The notes: generated by a model not told the origin, from the sequence alone. A stretch of 64,000 nt of DNA from Inconstantimicrobium porci (GCF_009696465.1 NZ_VULX01000001.1:372001-436000); one strand, 5' to 3'. Positions 18,002-28,345 are shown, numbered from the stretch's first letter. Program-made: numbers and translations.

Positions 18002-19597
18002 TTACTTTAATTTATTAACTACATCATGAAATATTGGCCCTGCTGTACTACCGCCACCGTATAATTCTCCTTCCTTGTTTTCAAGTGGTAGATTAGGTAC
18101 AACAATAATCATACTATAATATTTATCATTTTTCTTAAAAAAACCGCTGAACCATATATCATTATTTTTTCCATTCTCAGCAGTACCTGTTTTTCCTCCT
18201 ATAATAACTCCATTAACTTTTGCTTTTGCACCACTACCTGAATTAACTACGTCGATAAGCTGATTTCTTATTATATTAGCATTCTGTTCGGTTAGTATTT
18301 TTTTTTGTTCAGTCTTAGCTACTGCACTAACTATATCATTGTTAGTATAAAAATCTTTTAAAATATACGGCTTAATATAAATACCTTTGTTTACAATAGT
18401 ATTATAAACTCCAAGCATCTGTAATGGAGTAACGTTAAATGTCTGACCAATCGAGATGTTATTGAGTCCATTTTTTAGCTCTGGTAAAGAACCTTTAGAT
18501 TCTGCTGATAAATTTAAAACTTTTTTACCAAGACCAAGTTTGTTACACATATTGAGGATTGAATCATATCCTATTTTATTACCAAGCTTCATAAAACATT
18601 CATTACATGATACTTTTAGTGCTTCATATAGTGACAATGTACCATGACTATTGGATTTTCCATCTCTTTTACAGTAACGTCCGGTACATGTAAATTTCTC
18701 AGATAAATTAAGTTTATCATCATTTATTGCAGCCATTTCTACAAGCACTTTAAAAATAGATCCTGGAGGATATCCTAACCCCTCTGCCCCTAAAAGTATA
18801 TTAGGATATTTTTCGTTTTTTTGTGCCAAAACTTTTATTTCTCCAGAAGCGCTGTCCATTACCGCCACACCTATATTATTCAGCTTATTATAATCAGAAG
18901 AGCATAATACTTCTCTAACACCATCCTGCCAGTTCTTATCAATTGTGAGCTGCACATTTTTATTATCTGAAGGTATAGAATATGTCAACTCAGAATATGC
19001 ACCTTCATTATTAACAGAAGCTTTTAAAACATTACTTTTATTATCTTTTATATTTTCATAGATATAACCGTCTAATGAGTTTTTATCTTTACACTGTAAG
19101 TTAGATATAATATTTTCTATTCCCCAGGCAGAAGTGTGATTTACTGCATCATATTTATACATAAATATACCTTTAATATATTTACAAATTAATGATAGCT
19201 TATTATAGTAGTCTTCAGATACTTCATAATACTTTTTACCACTAGATAGATTTATTTCATCTAAAGAGAATTTATCGTTTGCAGACCTCATAATATATGT
19301 AAATGCCAGCATCTTATCTGCCTGTTCATAAATATTGTTCATTTTAAAAACTCTGCAGTCAATAACTAATACATATTTTCTATTGGTATCAACTAAGTTC
19401 TTGCCCAAACAGTCGCAGATATTATAATTTAATTCAGATATTTTTTCAGTCTGTGTACCACCTTTATAAACATTTGTGAATTTATTATCAGCGTACATAT
19501 GCTGAATGTAAAAGATTTTTAAAATTGAAAATAAAAACAAAACACATAGAACAAAAAATAAAATTTTATATCTTTTATAATTATTACGTTTAAACAC
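18002..19597 (-). CDS. Penicillin-binding transpeptidase (class B-like)
   Basis: A 531-residue protein with a short cytoplasmic N terminus, one TM helix (~10-28), a poorly conserved linker domain and a transpeptidase domain from ~240. Catalytic motifs are SxxK as PPGSIFKVLVE, SxN as SCN in VSCNECFMKLG, and KTG in IGGKTGTAENG. FtsI/SpoVD-like proteins crosslink peptidoglycan. The position next to sigK suggests a sporulation or division role, but no partner confirms it. It starts at GTG 19597 behind GAGGTG, which lies within the 3' arm of a stable hairpin (19604-19639). Confidence 0.88.
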   Translation of the reverse strand: MFKRNNYKRYKILFFVLCVLFLFSILKIFYIQHMYADNKFTNVYKGGTQTEKISELNYNICDCLGKNLVDTNRKYVLVIDCRVFKMNNIYEQADKMLAFTYIMRSANDKFSLDEINLSSGKKYYEVSEDYYNKLSLICKYIKGIFMYKYDAVNHTSAWGIENIISNLQCKDKNSLDGYIYENIKDNKSNVLKASVNNEGAYSELTYSIPSDNKNVQLTIDKNWQDGVREVLCSSDYNKLNNIGVAVMDSASGEIKVLAQKNEKYPNILLGAEGLGYPPGSIFKVLVEMAAINDDKLNLSEKFTCTGRYCKRDGKSNSHGTLSLYEALKVSCNECFMKLGNKIGYDSILNMCNKLGLGKKVLNLSAESKGSLPELKNGLNNISIGQTFNVTPLQMLGVYNTIVNKGIYIKPYILKDFYTNNDIVSAVAKTEQKKILTEQNANIIRNQLIDVVNSGSGAKAKVNGVIIGGKTGTAENGKNNDIWFSGFFKKNDKYYSMIIVVPNLPLENKEGELYGGGSTAGPIFHDVVNKLK

Positions 19598-19603
19598 AAA
19601 AAC

Positions 19604-19639
19604 ACACCTCTTTTGGGGATTATATCCAAAAAGAGGTGT
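19604..19639 (-). promoter_or_regulatory. Hairpin after udk that contains the PBP ribosome binding site
   Basis: On the minus strand ACACCTCTTTTTGG (19639-19626) pairs with CCAAAAGAGGTGT (19616-19604). The 3' arm contains GAGGTG, 7 bases before the GTG start of the penicillin-binding protein, and is followed by GTTTTTG. It therefore looks like a udk terminator and like a structure hiding the next gene's ribosome binding site. Confidence 0.75.
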
Positions 19640-19648
19640 ATCTATACT

Positions 19649-20269
19649 CTATTGCTGTAATATTTGTTTTATATTAGCTGTTAATACATCAATAGCTACT
19701 TTATTTTCTCCACCTTCAGGTATTATAATATCTGCATATCTTTTTGTAGGTTCTGTAAACTGTAAATGCATTGGACGAACAACATTTAAGTATTGATTTA
19801 TTACTGACTTAACTGTTCTTCCTCTTTCTTCAATATCTCTTAGTAATCTTCTTACTATTCTTACATCAGCGTCTGTATCAACATATATTTTAATATCAAG
19901 CATATTTCTTATTCTGGCATCTTCAAGAACAAGTATACCTTCTACGATTATTATATCTCTAGGTTCAACCTTTATAGTTTCATCTTTCCTGTCATGAGCT
20001 TCGAAATCATATATTGGCTTATTAATAATCTTACCATTAATTAAAGCTTCAAGATGACTTATTAGTAAATCATTATCAAAAGCATCAGGATGATCATAAT
20101 TAGTTTTACATCTTTCCTCCATTGAAAGATTGCTCTGACACTTGTAATAAGAGTCCTGCTCAATCATTGCGATACAGTCTTCATCAAATCTATCGCATAT
20201 TTCTTTTGCTATTGTACTCTTTCCTGATCCAGTACCACCTGTTATCCCGATCAAAATTGGTTTTTTCAT
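19649..20269 (-). CDS. udk: Uridine kinase
   Basis: A 206-residue P-loop kinase that phosphorylates uridine and cytidine in pyrimidine salvage. Walker [18 protein letters not shown] is at residue ~9, followed by the substrate region [39 protein letters not shown], and [13 protein letters not shown] in the lid. Its length is that of the family. It shares one base with the end of trhP, as in the Bacillus yrrMNO-udk order. Confidence 0.96.
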   Translation of the reverse strand: MKKPILIGITGGTGSGKSTIAKEICDRFDEDCIAMIEQDSYYKCQSNLSMEERCKTNYDHPDAFDNDLLISHLEALINGKIINKPIYDFEAHDRKDETIKVEPRDIIIVEGILVLEDARIRNMLDIKIYVDTDADVRIVRRLLRDIEERGRTVKSVINQYLNVVRPMHLQFTEPTKRYADIIIPEGGENKVAIDVLTANIKQILQQ

Positions 20270-21498
20270 TAGTTGTTCTCCTTTCTAGCCTTTATAAGCA
20301 TATCATTACTCTTAAGAACTACATCAGATTTTATCTTAAATATCATTTGAGCCCTATTTGCTACATCAATCTTATTATCATTATGATCGTGCATATCCAT
20401 CATCTTAAATCCAAAACTATTACCTTCTGGTCTAAGCACTTCTACATAATCATTTTCAAACACTCTGTTTCTCTGTTCAACCGTAGCAGTCATAGTTTCG
20501 TTATCAAATTCTCTTACAACGCCTACTATATCATAATCTCTTATATACGAAGATGTATCATATATCTGTCTATTATTTTCTCCGAAATAAAAACCAGTAC
20601 TGTAATCTCTATGGCTTACCTTTAAAAGATTATTCATCCAATCTTCATTAAATTCGTAATGTTCTGGATCTTCCCAGTACTTATCTAATGCATGTCTATA
20701 TGACTTGACAACAGCTGCCACATAATAAGCGCTTTTCATTCTTCCTTCTATCTTTAAAGAGTATATACCGCTCTCAACAACCTCAGGAATATGTTTTATC
20801 ATGCACAAATCCTTTGAATTCATAATATATGTTCCATGTTCATCTTCTACGATTGGGAAGTATTCACCAGGTCTCTTCTCTTCAACAAGATTGTACTTAT
20901 ACCTGCAGGCCTGTGAGCATGCTCCTCTATTTGAATCTCTCCCAGTCATGTAGTTAGACAATAAGCATCTTCCTGAATATGCCATACACATTGAACCATG
21001 GACAAATGCTTCAAGGTCACAGTCTTCAGGTAATTCAGCTCTTATTTTCTTTATTTCATTAAGAGTAAGCTCTCTAGCAAGTACTATTCTCTTAACTCCC
21101 ATGCTATGCCAGAACTTTGCAGATTTCCAGTTAACATTGTTAGCTTGCGTACTTAAATGTAATTCCATATCAGGAATTATTTCTTTAGCTGTAACAATTA
21201 TTGATGGATCAGATACAATTAATGCGTCAACATTTAATGATTGTAATTCTGTTAAATACTTTTCAAGTCCTTCAAGATCTGCGTTATGAGGGAATACATT
21301 CATTGTAACATAAACTTTTCTTCCTCTTTCATGGGCATATTCAACGCCTTCTTTAATTTGTTCATTCGTAAAATTATCCGCGAAAGCTCTTAAATTAAGT
21401 CTGCTTCCACCAAGATATACTGCATCTGCTCCAAAATCTATAGCAACCTTTAGCTTTTCTAAACTACCAGCTGGTGCTAATATTTCAGGTTTTCTCAC
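20269..21498 (-). CDS. trhP: tRNA U34 hydroxylation protein, peptidase U32 family
   Basis: A 409-residue U32-family protein: [27 protein letters not shown] at the N terminus (core [10 protein letters not shown]), [31 protein letters not shown] and the cysteine-rich [12 protein letters not shown], with [10 protein letters not shown] later. Several cysteines fit an Fe-S cluster. YrrN/YrrO (TrhP) of Bacillus hydroxylate wobble uridine to 5-hydroxyuridine using prephenate. Here there is one fused-length gene beside trmR and udk, as in Bacillus. The precise activity is inferred from that context. Confidence 0.85.
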   Translation of the reverse strand: MRKPEILAPAGSLEKLKVAIDFGADAVYLGGSRLNLRAFADNFTNEQIKEGVEYAHERGRKVYVTMNVFPHNADLEGLEKYLTELQSLNVDALIVSDPSIIVTAKEIIPDMELHLSTQANNVNWKSAKFWHSMGVKRIVLARELTLNEIKKIRAELPEDCDLEAFVHGSMCMAYSGRCLLSNYMTGRDSNRGACSQACRYKYNLVEEKRPGEYFPIVEDEHGTYIMNSKDLCMIKHIPEVVESGIYSLKIEGRMKSAYYVAAVVKSYRHALDKYWEDPEHYEFNEDWMNNLLKVSHRDYSTGFYFGENNRQIYDTSSYIRDYDIVGVVREFDNETMTATVEQRNRVFENDYVEVLRPEGNSFGFKMMDMHDHNDNKIDVANRAQMIFKIKSDVVLKSNDMLIKARKENN

Positions 21499-21503
21499 GA
21501 TAG

Positions 21504-22148
21504 TTACCTCCTTCTAGTAACAGCTATTCCATCTCCCATAGGAATTACTGTTGTTATCAATCTATCATCAGATGAAACCATATCTAAATATGTTCTCATT
21601 CTTTTAACAATTGTAATTTTTCTTCTTTTTACTAGATCATCAGATGCTACCATTCCTCTAAATAAAACATTGTCTGCAATAATCACGCCGTCATCATTAA
21701 GAAGTCTTAAACATTGTTCAAGAAGTTGATTATAATGTCCTTTAGCAGCATCAAGGAAAATCACGTCATATTTTCCGTCTAGTTCTTTTATAATATCAAG
21801 GCAGTCGCCTTCTTTTATATTAATTCTATCTTCTAAATTGTACTTTGTAATGTTGCCTTTAGCAATAGAAATCATTTCCTCAGAACGTTCAATAGTTGTA
21901 ACTATAGGATCAGTACCTGCATTATTATACATAAGCATCGCTGAATAACCTATAGCTGTCCCAAGTTCAAGTATTCTATTAGGTCTTATAATACCTAACA
22001 TTACTTCTAAAAATCTTGCAGTTTCTTTCTGTACTATAGGTACATTATTTTCTTCTGCATATTTTCTAAGCTCAAGTAATTTATCATCATTTTCAGGTAT
22101 CAGATCCCTGATATACTTTTCAATAAAGTCTAAAGTAACTCCGCCCAT
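21504..22148 (-). CDS. trmR: tRNA 5-hydroxyuridine methyltransferase TrmR
   Basis: A 214-residue class I SAM-dependent O-methyltransferase: motif I ILELGTAIGYSAMLM (~60), the acidic loop TIERSEEM, then GDCLDIIKEL, and the metal-binding YDVIFLDAAKGHY and IIADNVLFRGMV. In Bacillus TrmR (YrrM) methylates 5-hydroxyuridine at tRNA position 34 to 5-methoxyuridine. The gene lies 5 bases upstream of trhP, which makes its substrate. The ATG at 22148 follows GGAGG. A generic catechol-type methyltransferase is the alternative, but context argues against it. Confidence 0.87.
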   Translation of the reverse strand: MGGVTLDFIEKYIRDLIPENDDKLLELRKYAEENNVPIVQKETARFLEVMLGIIRPNRILELGTAIGYSAMLMYNNAGTDPIVTTIERSEEMISIAKGNITKYNLEDRINIKEGDCLDIIKELDGKYDVIFLDAAKGHYNQLLEQCLRLLNDDGVIIADNVLFRGMVASDDLVKRRKITIVKRMRTYLDMVSSDDRLITTVIPMGDGIAVTRRR

Positions 22149-22165
22149 AAATTAATCCTCCATGA

Positions 22166-23182
22166 CTACAAATTAGCTTTACGTTTTTCTGATAAAAACT
22201 GTTTATAATCATTTGTAAAGAAATGATCTTTACCTTTACCAGTCCATACATAATAAATATAATCAGTCTTTTCTGGCTTTAAAGATGCGATTATTGATTC
22301 CATGCCTGGATTACATATAGGACCAATTGGAAATCCTGTATACTTGTAGGTATTATATGGAGAATCAATAATCAAATCCTTATTATACAGCTTTTCCTTA
22401 TGATATCCATATGCATATATTACGGTAGCGTCAATTTGTAATTTCATTTTCTTGTTTATTCTATTATCAATTACTGATGAAATAAGATATCTATCTTTAT
22501 CACTTCTAGCTTCCTTCTCAATAACTGATGCTTTGGTTAATATGTCTTCATAATTTGCTTCATTAATATTATCCCCAGTTTTTTTAGAAATTTGTTTGAA
22601 TACTTCTTCAGTTCTATCTATCATAGTTTTTATAATTGTATTACTATCAGTTTTCTTACTAAAATAATATGTATCTGGGAACAAATAACCTTCCAGATTG
22701 TATCTTTTCTTAGGATCCTCTTTGACATATCCTGGAGGAGAATAGTTCTTAACAGCTTTAAGGAAATCATCTTTTGTAGCAAGCCCACTCTTTTCTACCT
22801 TTGAAGCAATATCCGTTATAGTATATCCTTCAGGTATAGTTAATTTTATTCTGTTAGTTTCTCCAGTCTGAAGCTCTTTAATTAATTCATCAAGAGAAAC
22901 ACCTTTTTCAAATTCATAAGTTCCTTTTTTTATATTATCAGAAATATTATGAGTCTTAATGTAAATTTTCGTAAAATTTAAGCTTCTTAATTTTTTTTGA
23001 TTATACAATTCTTCAAATACACTGTAAAGAGTATCTCCATCTGTAACCTTTATTTCCAAATCAGAACTGCTATTAACTAAAGGATTAGTGATAGTCTTGT
23101 TATAAATATTGTATGATACAGCAGCAGAAATAACTACACAAATTAAAATAGCAATTAAGACATAGGATTTAAGTTTTTTCAT
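22166..23182 (-). CDS. mltG: Endolytic murein transglycosylase MltG
   Basis: A ~338-residue YceG-family protein with an N-terminal TM helix (~8-28), a LysM-like subdomain and the catalytic domain. The catalytic Glu lies in ILTKASVIEKEARSD, followed by IDATVIYAYG, SPYNTYKYTGFPIGPICNPG and YYVWTGKGKDHFF. It cleaves nascent glycan strands at the membrane surface. The ATG at 23182 lies 8 bases after AGGAGG; the in-frame TTG two codons up is too close to that site. It precedes trmR by 17 bases. Confidence 0.95.
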   Translation of the reverse strand: MKKLKSYVLIAILICVVISAAVSYNIYNKTITNPLVNSSSDLEIKVTDGDTLYSVFEELYNQKKLRSLNFTKIYIKTHNISDNIKKGTYEFEKGVSLDELIKELQTGETNRIKLTIPEGYTITDIASKVEKSGLATKDDFLKAVKNYSPPGYVKEDPKKRYNLEGYLFPDTYYFSKKTDSNTIIKTMIDRTEEVFKQISKKTGDNINEANYEDILTKASVIEKEARSDKDRYLISSVIDNRINKKMKLQIDATVIYAYGYHKEKLYNKDLIIDSPYNTYKYTGFPIGPICNPGMESIIASLKPEKTDYIYYVWTGKGKDHFFTNDYKQFLSEKRKANL

Positions 23183-23202
23183 AAACAATTCCTCCTATAT
23201 AT

Positions 23203-23235
23203 AAAAGTAAATAGCTCTTTAAAGCTATTTACTTT
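23203..23235 (-). terminator. Terminator after typA
   Basis: A perfect 14-bp stem AAAAGTAAATAGCT / AGCTATTTACTTTT with a short loop between typA and mltG, T-rich on the minus strand. Confidence 0.8.
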
Positions 23236-23244
23236 TATTTGATA

Positions 23245-25065
23245 CTATTTTCTTCTTGAATTTCTCTTTCTTTCTGCTGAATCTAAAATTGCCTTTCTAA
23301 TTCTTATACTCTTTGGAGTAACTTCAACATATTCATCTGTATTGATGAATTCAAGACATTGTTCAAGTGACATTTGTACTGGTGGTACAAGTTTTAAAGC
23401 ATCATCTGAACCTGATGATCTCGTATTTGATAAATGTTTCTTTTTACATACATTAACATCAATATCTTCAGCTCTTGAACATTCTCCAACAACCATACCA
23501 GCGTATACATCGACTCCAGGTCCTATGAATAATGTACCTCTATCCTGAGCATTAAATAATCCATATCCAATTGAAGTACCAGGCTCAAAAGCTATAATTG
23601 ATCCTCTTGTTCTGCCCGGAATTTCTCCCATGTATGGCTGATAACTGTCAAATACATGGCTCATGATACCATTACCTTTTGTATCTGTTAAAAACTCATT
23701 TCTAAATCCAATAAGACCTCTTGCAGGAATCTTGAACTCTAATCTAGTATACCCATTAACTGCAGATGTCATATTTACCATTTCTGCCTTCCTAGGTCCA
23801 AGTTTTTCCATCACAGGTCCCATAAATTCTTCAGGTACGTCAATAGTTAAGAATTCAACTGGCTCCATTTTCTTACCATCTATTTCATGTAAAATAACAG
23901 TAGGTCTTGTAACCTGGAATTCATATCCTTCTCTTCTCATTGTTTCAATAAGAATTGATAAATGTAATTCCCCTCTACCACTTACCTTAAAGCAGTCTGG
24001 TGAAAGTTCATCTACTTTTAAACTTACATTAGTTTCAAGTTCTGACATAAGTCTATCTCTAAGATGTCTTGAAGTAACGAAATCTCCTTCTTTTCCAGCG
24101 AATGGTGAATCATTAACAAGGAAATTCATACTTAATGTAGGCTCGTCTATATTAACAAACGGTAATGCTTCTGGACAGCTAGCATCTGCAATTGTTTCAC
24201 CAATATTAGCATCAACTACTCCACTAACTGCAACGATATCTCCTAGTGATGCTTCTTGAGCTTCTTCTTTCTTTAAACCATTGTATGTATAAACATTTGA
24301 TATCTTATAATTTTTCTTAAGTCCATCAGGTCCTACAAGCGCAACATTCTGGTTCTTAGTCACTTTACCTCTTACAATCTTACCAACAACTATCTTACCA
24401 ACATATTCACTGCTTTCTAGGCTTGTTACAAGCATTTGAAGCGGCTCGTCAATATATCCTGTTGGTGCAGGAACATGTTTTATAATAGTCTTAAATAGTG
24501 GTTCCATAGTTGTACTATCATCATCCACTTCATATTTAGCTATACCATCTCTAGCTGAAGCGTAAACTATTGGGAAATCAAGCTGATTATCATTAGCTCC
24601 AAGTTCCATGAATAATTCAAATACTTCATCTATAACTTCTTCTGGTCTAGCGTTTGGCTTATCAATCTTATTTATAACAACTATAGGATTTAATCCTAAT
24701 TCCAAAGATTTTCTTAAAACGAATTTAGTCTGAGGCATTGGTCCTTCATACGAATCAACTACAAGAAGAACGCTGTCAACCATCTTAAGTACACGCTCAA
24801 CTTCGCCACCGAAATCAGCATGTCCTGGAGTATCTATAATATTAATCTTTACCCCTTCATGGTATACTGCTGTATTTTTAGAAAGAATTGTAATTCCTCT
24901 CTCTTTTTCAAGATCATTAGAGTCCATTACTCTCTCATTAACTTGTTCATTTGCTCTAAACACATGACTTTGTTTTAATAAAGCATCAACTAAAGTAGTC
25001 TTACCATGGTCAACGTGGGCAATTATGGCTACATTTCTTATATCATCTCTAGTAATAAGTTCCAT
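23245..25065 (-). CDS. typA: Ribosome-associated GTPase TypA/BipA
   Basis: A 606-residue translational GTPase. G1 is [14 protein letters not shown]; the switch region [12 protein letters not shown] and G3 [12 protein letters not shown] lead to G4 [16 protein letters not shown]-like domains III and V follow, with the BipA-specific C-terminal domain ([20 protein letters not shown], then [16 protein letters not shown], core [13 protein letters not shown]). BipA acts in ribosome assembly and stress adaptation. It has its own leader, with the rnj terminator upstream and its own terminator downstream. Confidence 0.97.
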   Translation of the reverse strand: MELITRDDIRNVAIIAHVDHGKTTLVDALLKQSHVFRANEQVNERVMDSNDLEKERGITILSKNTAVYHEGVKINIIDTPGHADFGGEVERVLKMVDSVLLVVDSYEGPMPQTKFVLRKSLELGLNPIVVINKIDKPNARPEEVIDEVFELFMELGANDNQLDFPIVYASARDGIAKYEVDDDSTTMEPLFKTIIKHVPAPTGYIDEPLQMLVTSLESSEYVGKIVVGKIVRGKVTKNQNVALVGPDGLKKNYKISNVYTYNGLKKEEAQEASLGDIVAVSGVVDANIGETIADASCPEALPFVNIDEPTLSMNFLVNDSPFAGKEGDFVTSRHLRDRLMSELETNVSLKVDELSPDCFKVSGRGELHLSILIETMRREGYEFQVTRPTVILHEIDGKKMEPVEFLTIDVPEEFMGPVMEKLGPRKAEMVNMTSAVNGYTRLEFKIPARGLIGFRNEFLTDTKGNGIMSHVFDSYQPYMGEIPGRTRGSIIAFEPGTSIGYGLFNAQDRGTLFIGPGVDVYAGMVVGECSRAEDIDVNVCKKKHLSNTRSSGSDDALKLVPPVQMSLEQCLEFINTDEYVEVTPKSIRIRKAILDSAERKRNSRRK

Positions 25066-25095
25066 TTTAATTCCTCCATTTATTTTTTACAAACA

Positions 25096-25123
25096 AAATT
25101 GGATACAAAACAGTATCCAATTT
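25096..25123 (-). terminator. Terminator after the RNase J gene
   Basis: A perfect 11-bp stem AAATTGGATAC / GTATCCAATTT with a 6-base loop between rnj and typA, followed by TTGTTTGT on the minus strand. Confidence 0.7.
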
Positions 25124-25198
25124 GCTATTATCAATTCTAATATTAGTTTAAGTAAAAGTCAATTTATTTTATAAATTATTACAATAGGAAACAATATT

Positions 25199-27178
25199 TT
25201 AAATTTCCATTATAATAGGTAAAATCATTGGCTTTCTCTTAGTTTTTTCATATAAAAATGCTCTGAGTTTTTCTCTTATTTCAGATTTCAATGTAGCCCA
25301 ATCACTTATATTCTTAGCTTCACATTCTTGGAATACATCTTTAACAATATCTTTTGCATCTTCCATCAGAGCTTCAGATTCCCTTACATAAACAAATCCT
25401 CTAGATATTATATCTGGTCCTGCAATTATTGTACCTGACTCTTTTTCAATAGTTGCAACTACAGTCAGAATACCATCCTGAGATAAATGTTTTCTATCTC
25501 TTAATACAATGTTACCAACATCACCTACTCCAAGTCCATCAACAAATACCTGACCTGATATTACAGTACCGCTCTTCTTTATACTATCTCTAGTTACTTC
25601 AATAACATCACCGTTGTCTCCAATAACTATATTGTCTTTAGGCATTCCTACAGTTTGAGCAAGTTCTGCATGCTGTTTTAAATGTCTGTACTCGCCATGA
25701 ACTGGCATAAAGAATTTAGGCTTAACAAGTATCTGCATTAACTTTAGTTCTTCTTGACACGCATGACCTGAAACATGTATTCCTTCTGATGGTCCATAAA
25801 CTACATCTGCACCCTTTTTAAATAGTAAATTAATTATCTTAGAAACAAGTTTTTCGTTTCCTGGTATTGGATTTGCAGAAATAATTATTGTATCTCCTGG
25901 AACTATAGTAACTTTCTTATGCTCACCTGAAGCCATTCTAGCTAATGCTGACATAGGTTCGCCCTGACTTCCAGTTGTAATTACAACTACTTTATCATTT
26001 GGATATTTGTTTATATCATCAATACTAATAATAGTATTCTTCTCTACTTTAAGATATCCTAGTTCAATACCAACCTGAACTATATTCTCCATACTTCTTC
26101 CTGATACAGCCACTCTTCTTCCATACTTTTCAGCAGCTTCAACTATCTGTTGAATTCTATGAATATTTGAAGCAAATGTTGCAACAAGTATCCTACCTTT
26201 AGCTTTTCCAAACAAATTGTAAAGATTCTGTCCAACACTTCTTTCTGATAGAGTATATCCAGTTCTTTCAACATTTGTACTATCAGCAAGCATCATTATA
26301 ACACCTTTTCGCCCCAATTCAGCAAACCTTGGTAAATCCATGATATCCCCATCTATAGGAGTATAATCAACTTTAAAATCTCCTGTATGAAGAATTATTC
26401 CTAAAGGAGTATGTACAGCAATTGCACACGCATCAGCTATACTATGAGTTGTTTTAATGAACTCAACAGACATAGTATCAAGCTTAATTGTGTCTTTTGG
26501 CTGTATCTTTTTCAACTCTACTACACTTAAAAGATTATGTTCTTTAAGCTTAGTTTCTACAATTCCCAATGTTAATTTTGTTCCATAGACAGGCACATTA
26601 ATTTGCTTTAAGAAATAAGGTAATGCACCAATATGATCTTCATGACCATGAGTCAAGAATATTCCTTTAATTTTATCTCTATTTTTTATCAAGTAAGAAA
26701 TATCAGGTATTACAATGTCTATACCAAACATGTCTTCTTCTGGGAACTTTAATCCACAGTCTATTATTACTATTTCATTCTTATACTCTATAACAGTCAT
26801 GTTCTTACCAATTTCATTTAGACCGCCAAGAGGTATTATTTTTATCTTCTGCTTTTCTCTTTTTGTAGCCGACTTTCTTCTTGTCTGACTTTTATGCTTT
26901 ACATTTTTTTCAGTATTAGCCTTTATAACAGCTTTTTTTTCGACTACTACAGGCATCCCCTCTGCCTCTTCAACTTTAGTATCTTCATCCAATACTTTTG
27001 TATTTATTTTTTTCAGTTCTTTTTTTCTAATCTTTTCCACTTTATCATCAAGTTTGTATTCAATTACATTATCTGATGTTACAGTTTTTCTAACAGTATT
27101 GTTTTTTCTTTTGTGAATATATTTTTTATTCTCTAACTTTTTTGTATTATTTTCTTCTATACTTGTATTATTTATCAT
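25199..27178 (-). CDS. rnj: Ribonuclease J with long basic N-terminal extension
   Basis: A ~659-residue metallo-beta-lactamase/beta-CASP ribonuclease for mRNA decay and rRNA maturation. The catalytic core begins near residue 112 at KIIPLGGLNEIGKNMTVIE, with the metal motif LTHGHEDHIGALPY, HTGDFKVDYTP, and beta-CASP motifs TTGSQGEPMSAL and VSGHACQEELKLM. The first ~110 residues are Lys/Arg/Asn/Thr-rich and low complexity, making it about 100 residues longer than Bacillus RNase J1 (~555). The ATG at 27178 overlaps the fur end by 11 bases; upstream in-frame GTG/TTG codons lack better binding sites. Confidence 0.93.
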   Translation of the reverse strand: MINNTSIEENNTKKLENKKYIHKRKNNTVRKTVTSDNVIEYKLDDKVEKIRKKELKKINTKVLDEDTKVEEAEGMPVVVEKKAVIKANTEKNVKHKSQTRRKSATKREKQKIKIIPLGGLNEIGKNMTVIEYKNEIVIIDCGLKFPEEDMFGIDIVIPDISYLIKNRDKIKGIFLTHGHEDHIGALPYFLKQINVPVYGTKLTLGIVETKLKEHNLLSVVELKKIQPKDTIKLDTMSVEFIKTTHSIADACAIAVHTPLGIILHTGDFKVDYTPIDGDIMDLPRFAELGRKGVIMMLADSTNVERTGYTLSERSVGQNLYNLFGKAKGRILVATFASNIHRIQQIVEAAEKYGRRVAVSGRSMENIVQVGIELGYLKVEKNTIISIDDINKYPNDKVVVITTGSQGEPMSALARMASGEHKKVTIVPGDTIIISANPIPGNEKLVSKIINLLFKKGADVVYGPSEGIHVSGHACQEELKLMQILVKPKFFMPVHGEYRHLKQHAELAQTVGMPKDNIVIGDNGDVIEVTRDSIKKSGTVISGQVFVDGLGVGDVGNIVLRDRKHLSQDGILTVVATIEKESGTIIAGPDIISRGFVYVRESEALMEDAKDIVKDVFQECEAKNISDWATLKSEIREKLRAFLYEKTKRKPMILPIIMEI

Positions 27179-27623
27179 CTCTACACTCACTACATAGCCC
27201 AAAAAATTTTACACTATGATCCTTTATTTTAAAATTATATTTTTTCTGTATATCCTTCTCTAATTCTTCCAGCAAATCGTCTTCAACTTCAATAACTTTA
27301 CCACATTTACTACAAACAAGATGATGGTGCCTATGCACCTCATCTTGATGAGCAAGTTCATATCTACTGCATCCATCATTTAAATCCAGTTTATATATTA
27401 TACCCATCTGTTCAAGTAACAAAATAGTCCTATATACTGTAGCAAGGCCAATTTCAGGACATATTTTCTTAACTTCATCATATATTTCTTCTGCAGTAAG
27501 GTGTTTTCCCTCACTAGCTATGATTGTATCAACTATTGATCTTCTCTGAGGAGTAAACTTATATCCTTTTTCTTTTAAATCATCTTTAAGTTTTTGTATA
27601 TCTTTTAAACTTATTGTTGCCAT
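27168..27623 (-). CDS. Fur-family metal-dependent regulator
   Basis: A ~151-residue regulator. A winged helix at residues ~10-80 (KFTPQRRSIVDTI, LTAEEIYDEV, IGLATVYRTI) is followed by a dimerisation domain with the His cluster HRHHHLVCSKCG, and the second pair CSEC at the end makes the structural zinc site. Whether it senses iron (Fur), zinc (Zur) or peroxide (PerR) cannot be told by eye. The ATG at 27623 follows GGTGAGGTG. It is embedded between yrzB and rnj in one operon. Confidence 0.92.
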   Translation of the reverse strand: MATISLKDIQKLKDDLKEKGYKFTPQRRSIVDTIIASEGKHLTAEEIYDEVKKICPEIGLATVYRTILLLEQMGIIYKLDLNDGCSRYELAHQDEVHRHHHLVCSKCGKVIEVEDDLLEELEKDIQKKYNFKIKDHSVKFFGLCSECRDDK

Positions 27624-27640
27624 ATATAACAACACCTCAC

Positions 27641-27904
27641 CTAATAAACGTCTTCTGAAAACAATGTATTATAAGCCTCTGCAACCATTTCGAACTCATT
27701 TTCATCTTCTACAGTCTGAAATGCTTCGCTACCATCTTCTTCTTTAACAATCTTAAGTGCAATAGCTAGCTCATCATCTTGTGCATCCATAGGTGATACT
27801 ATTACGTATTCATCTTCTTCAATATCGAATTTGACAACCACCTTAAATTCTGTTTCAGTGCCATTTTCATCATAAAGCATAATTGTATCAATATCGTTAT
27901 TCAT
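27641..27904 (-). CDS. DUF1292 protein (YrzB family)
   Basis: An 87-residue acidic protein: IMLYDENGTETEFKVVVKFD, EDEYVIVSPMD and EDGSEAFQTVEDENEFEMV. It matches the small DUF1292 family found next to ruvX in Firmicutes (yrzB). The function is unknown. It lies 18 bases after ruvX and 17 bases before fur, so it is co-transcribed. Confidence 0.88.
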   Translation of the reverse strand: MNNDIDTIMLYDENGTETEFKVVVKFDIEEDEYVIVSPMDAQDDELAIALKIVKEEDGSEAFQTVEDENEFEMVAEAYNTLFSEDVY

Positions 27905-27922
27905 ATTAGTTCTCCTTATCCA

Positions 27923-28345
27923 TTAATTTTTTTCATTTGATATTCTATCAAGATATCCTTGTAAAATATAAGTTGCTGCTATCTTATCAACAATCTTTTT
28001 TCTTTTTTTCCTTGAAAGATCTGCTTCCAACATTGCTCTTTCAGCTGCGACTGTAGTAAGTCTTTCATCCCATAATACTATTTCAGGTGAAAACTCATTT
28101 TTAATTCTTTGACAAAGGTCTTGAACCATTTCGCCAGTTTCACCTATAGTTCCATTCATATTCTTAGGTAAACCTACTACTATTTTATCTACACCATATT
28201 CATCATATATTTTTTTAATAGCTTCAACATCTTTAGTAAAGCTTTGTCTTTTTATTGTAGTAATTCCCTGTGCAGTCCAGCCTAAAGGGTCACTAATAGC
28301 TACTCCAATAGTTTTACTTCCAACATCTAACCCTAAGATTCTCAT
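27923..28345 (-). CDS. ruvX: Holliday junction resolvase-like RuvX/YqgF
   Basis: A 140-residue RNase H-fold protein: N-terminal metal motif [38 protein letters not shown] in the middle, and [16 protein letters not shown], with [14 protein letters not shown] at the end. YqgF proteins act in pre-16S rRNA 5'-end processing and are sometimes called resolvases. The order alaS-ireB-ruvX-yrzB is the conserved Firmicutes one. Confidence 0.95.
   Translation of the reverse strand: MRILGLDVGSKTIGVAISDPLGWTAQGITTIKRQSFTKDVEAIKKIYDEYGVDKIVVGLPKNMNGTIGETGEMVQDLCQRIKNEFSPEIVLWDERLTTVAAERAMLEADLSRKKRKKIVDKIAATYILQGYLDRISNEKN

Noticed and set aside
23663-24259. 198-residue plus-strand open frame opposite typA
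   Set aside because: It is a shadow of the highly conserved BipA coding sequence with no upstream binding site or recognisable motif.
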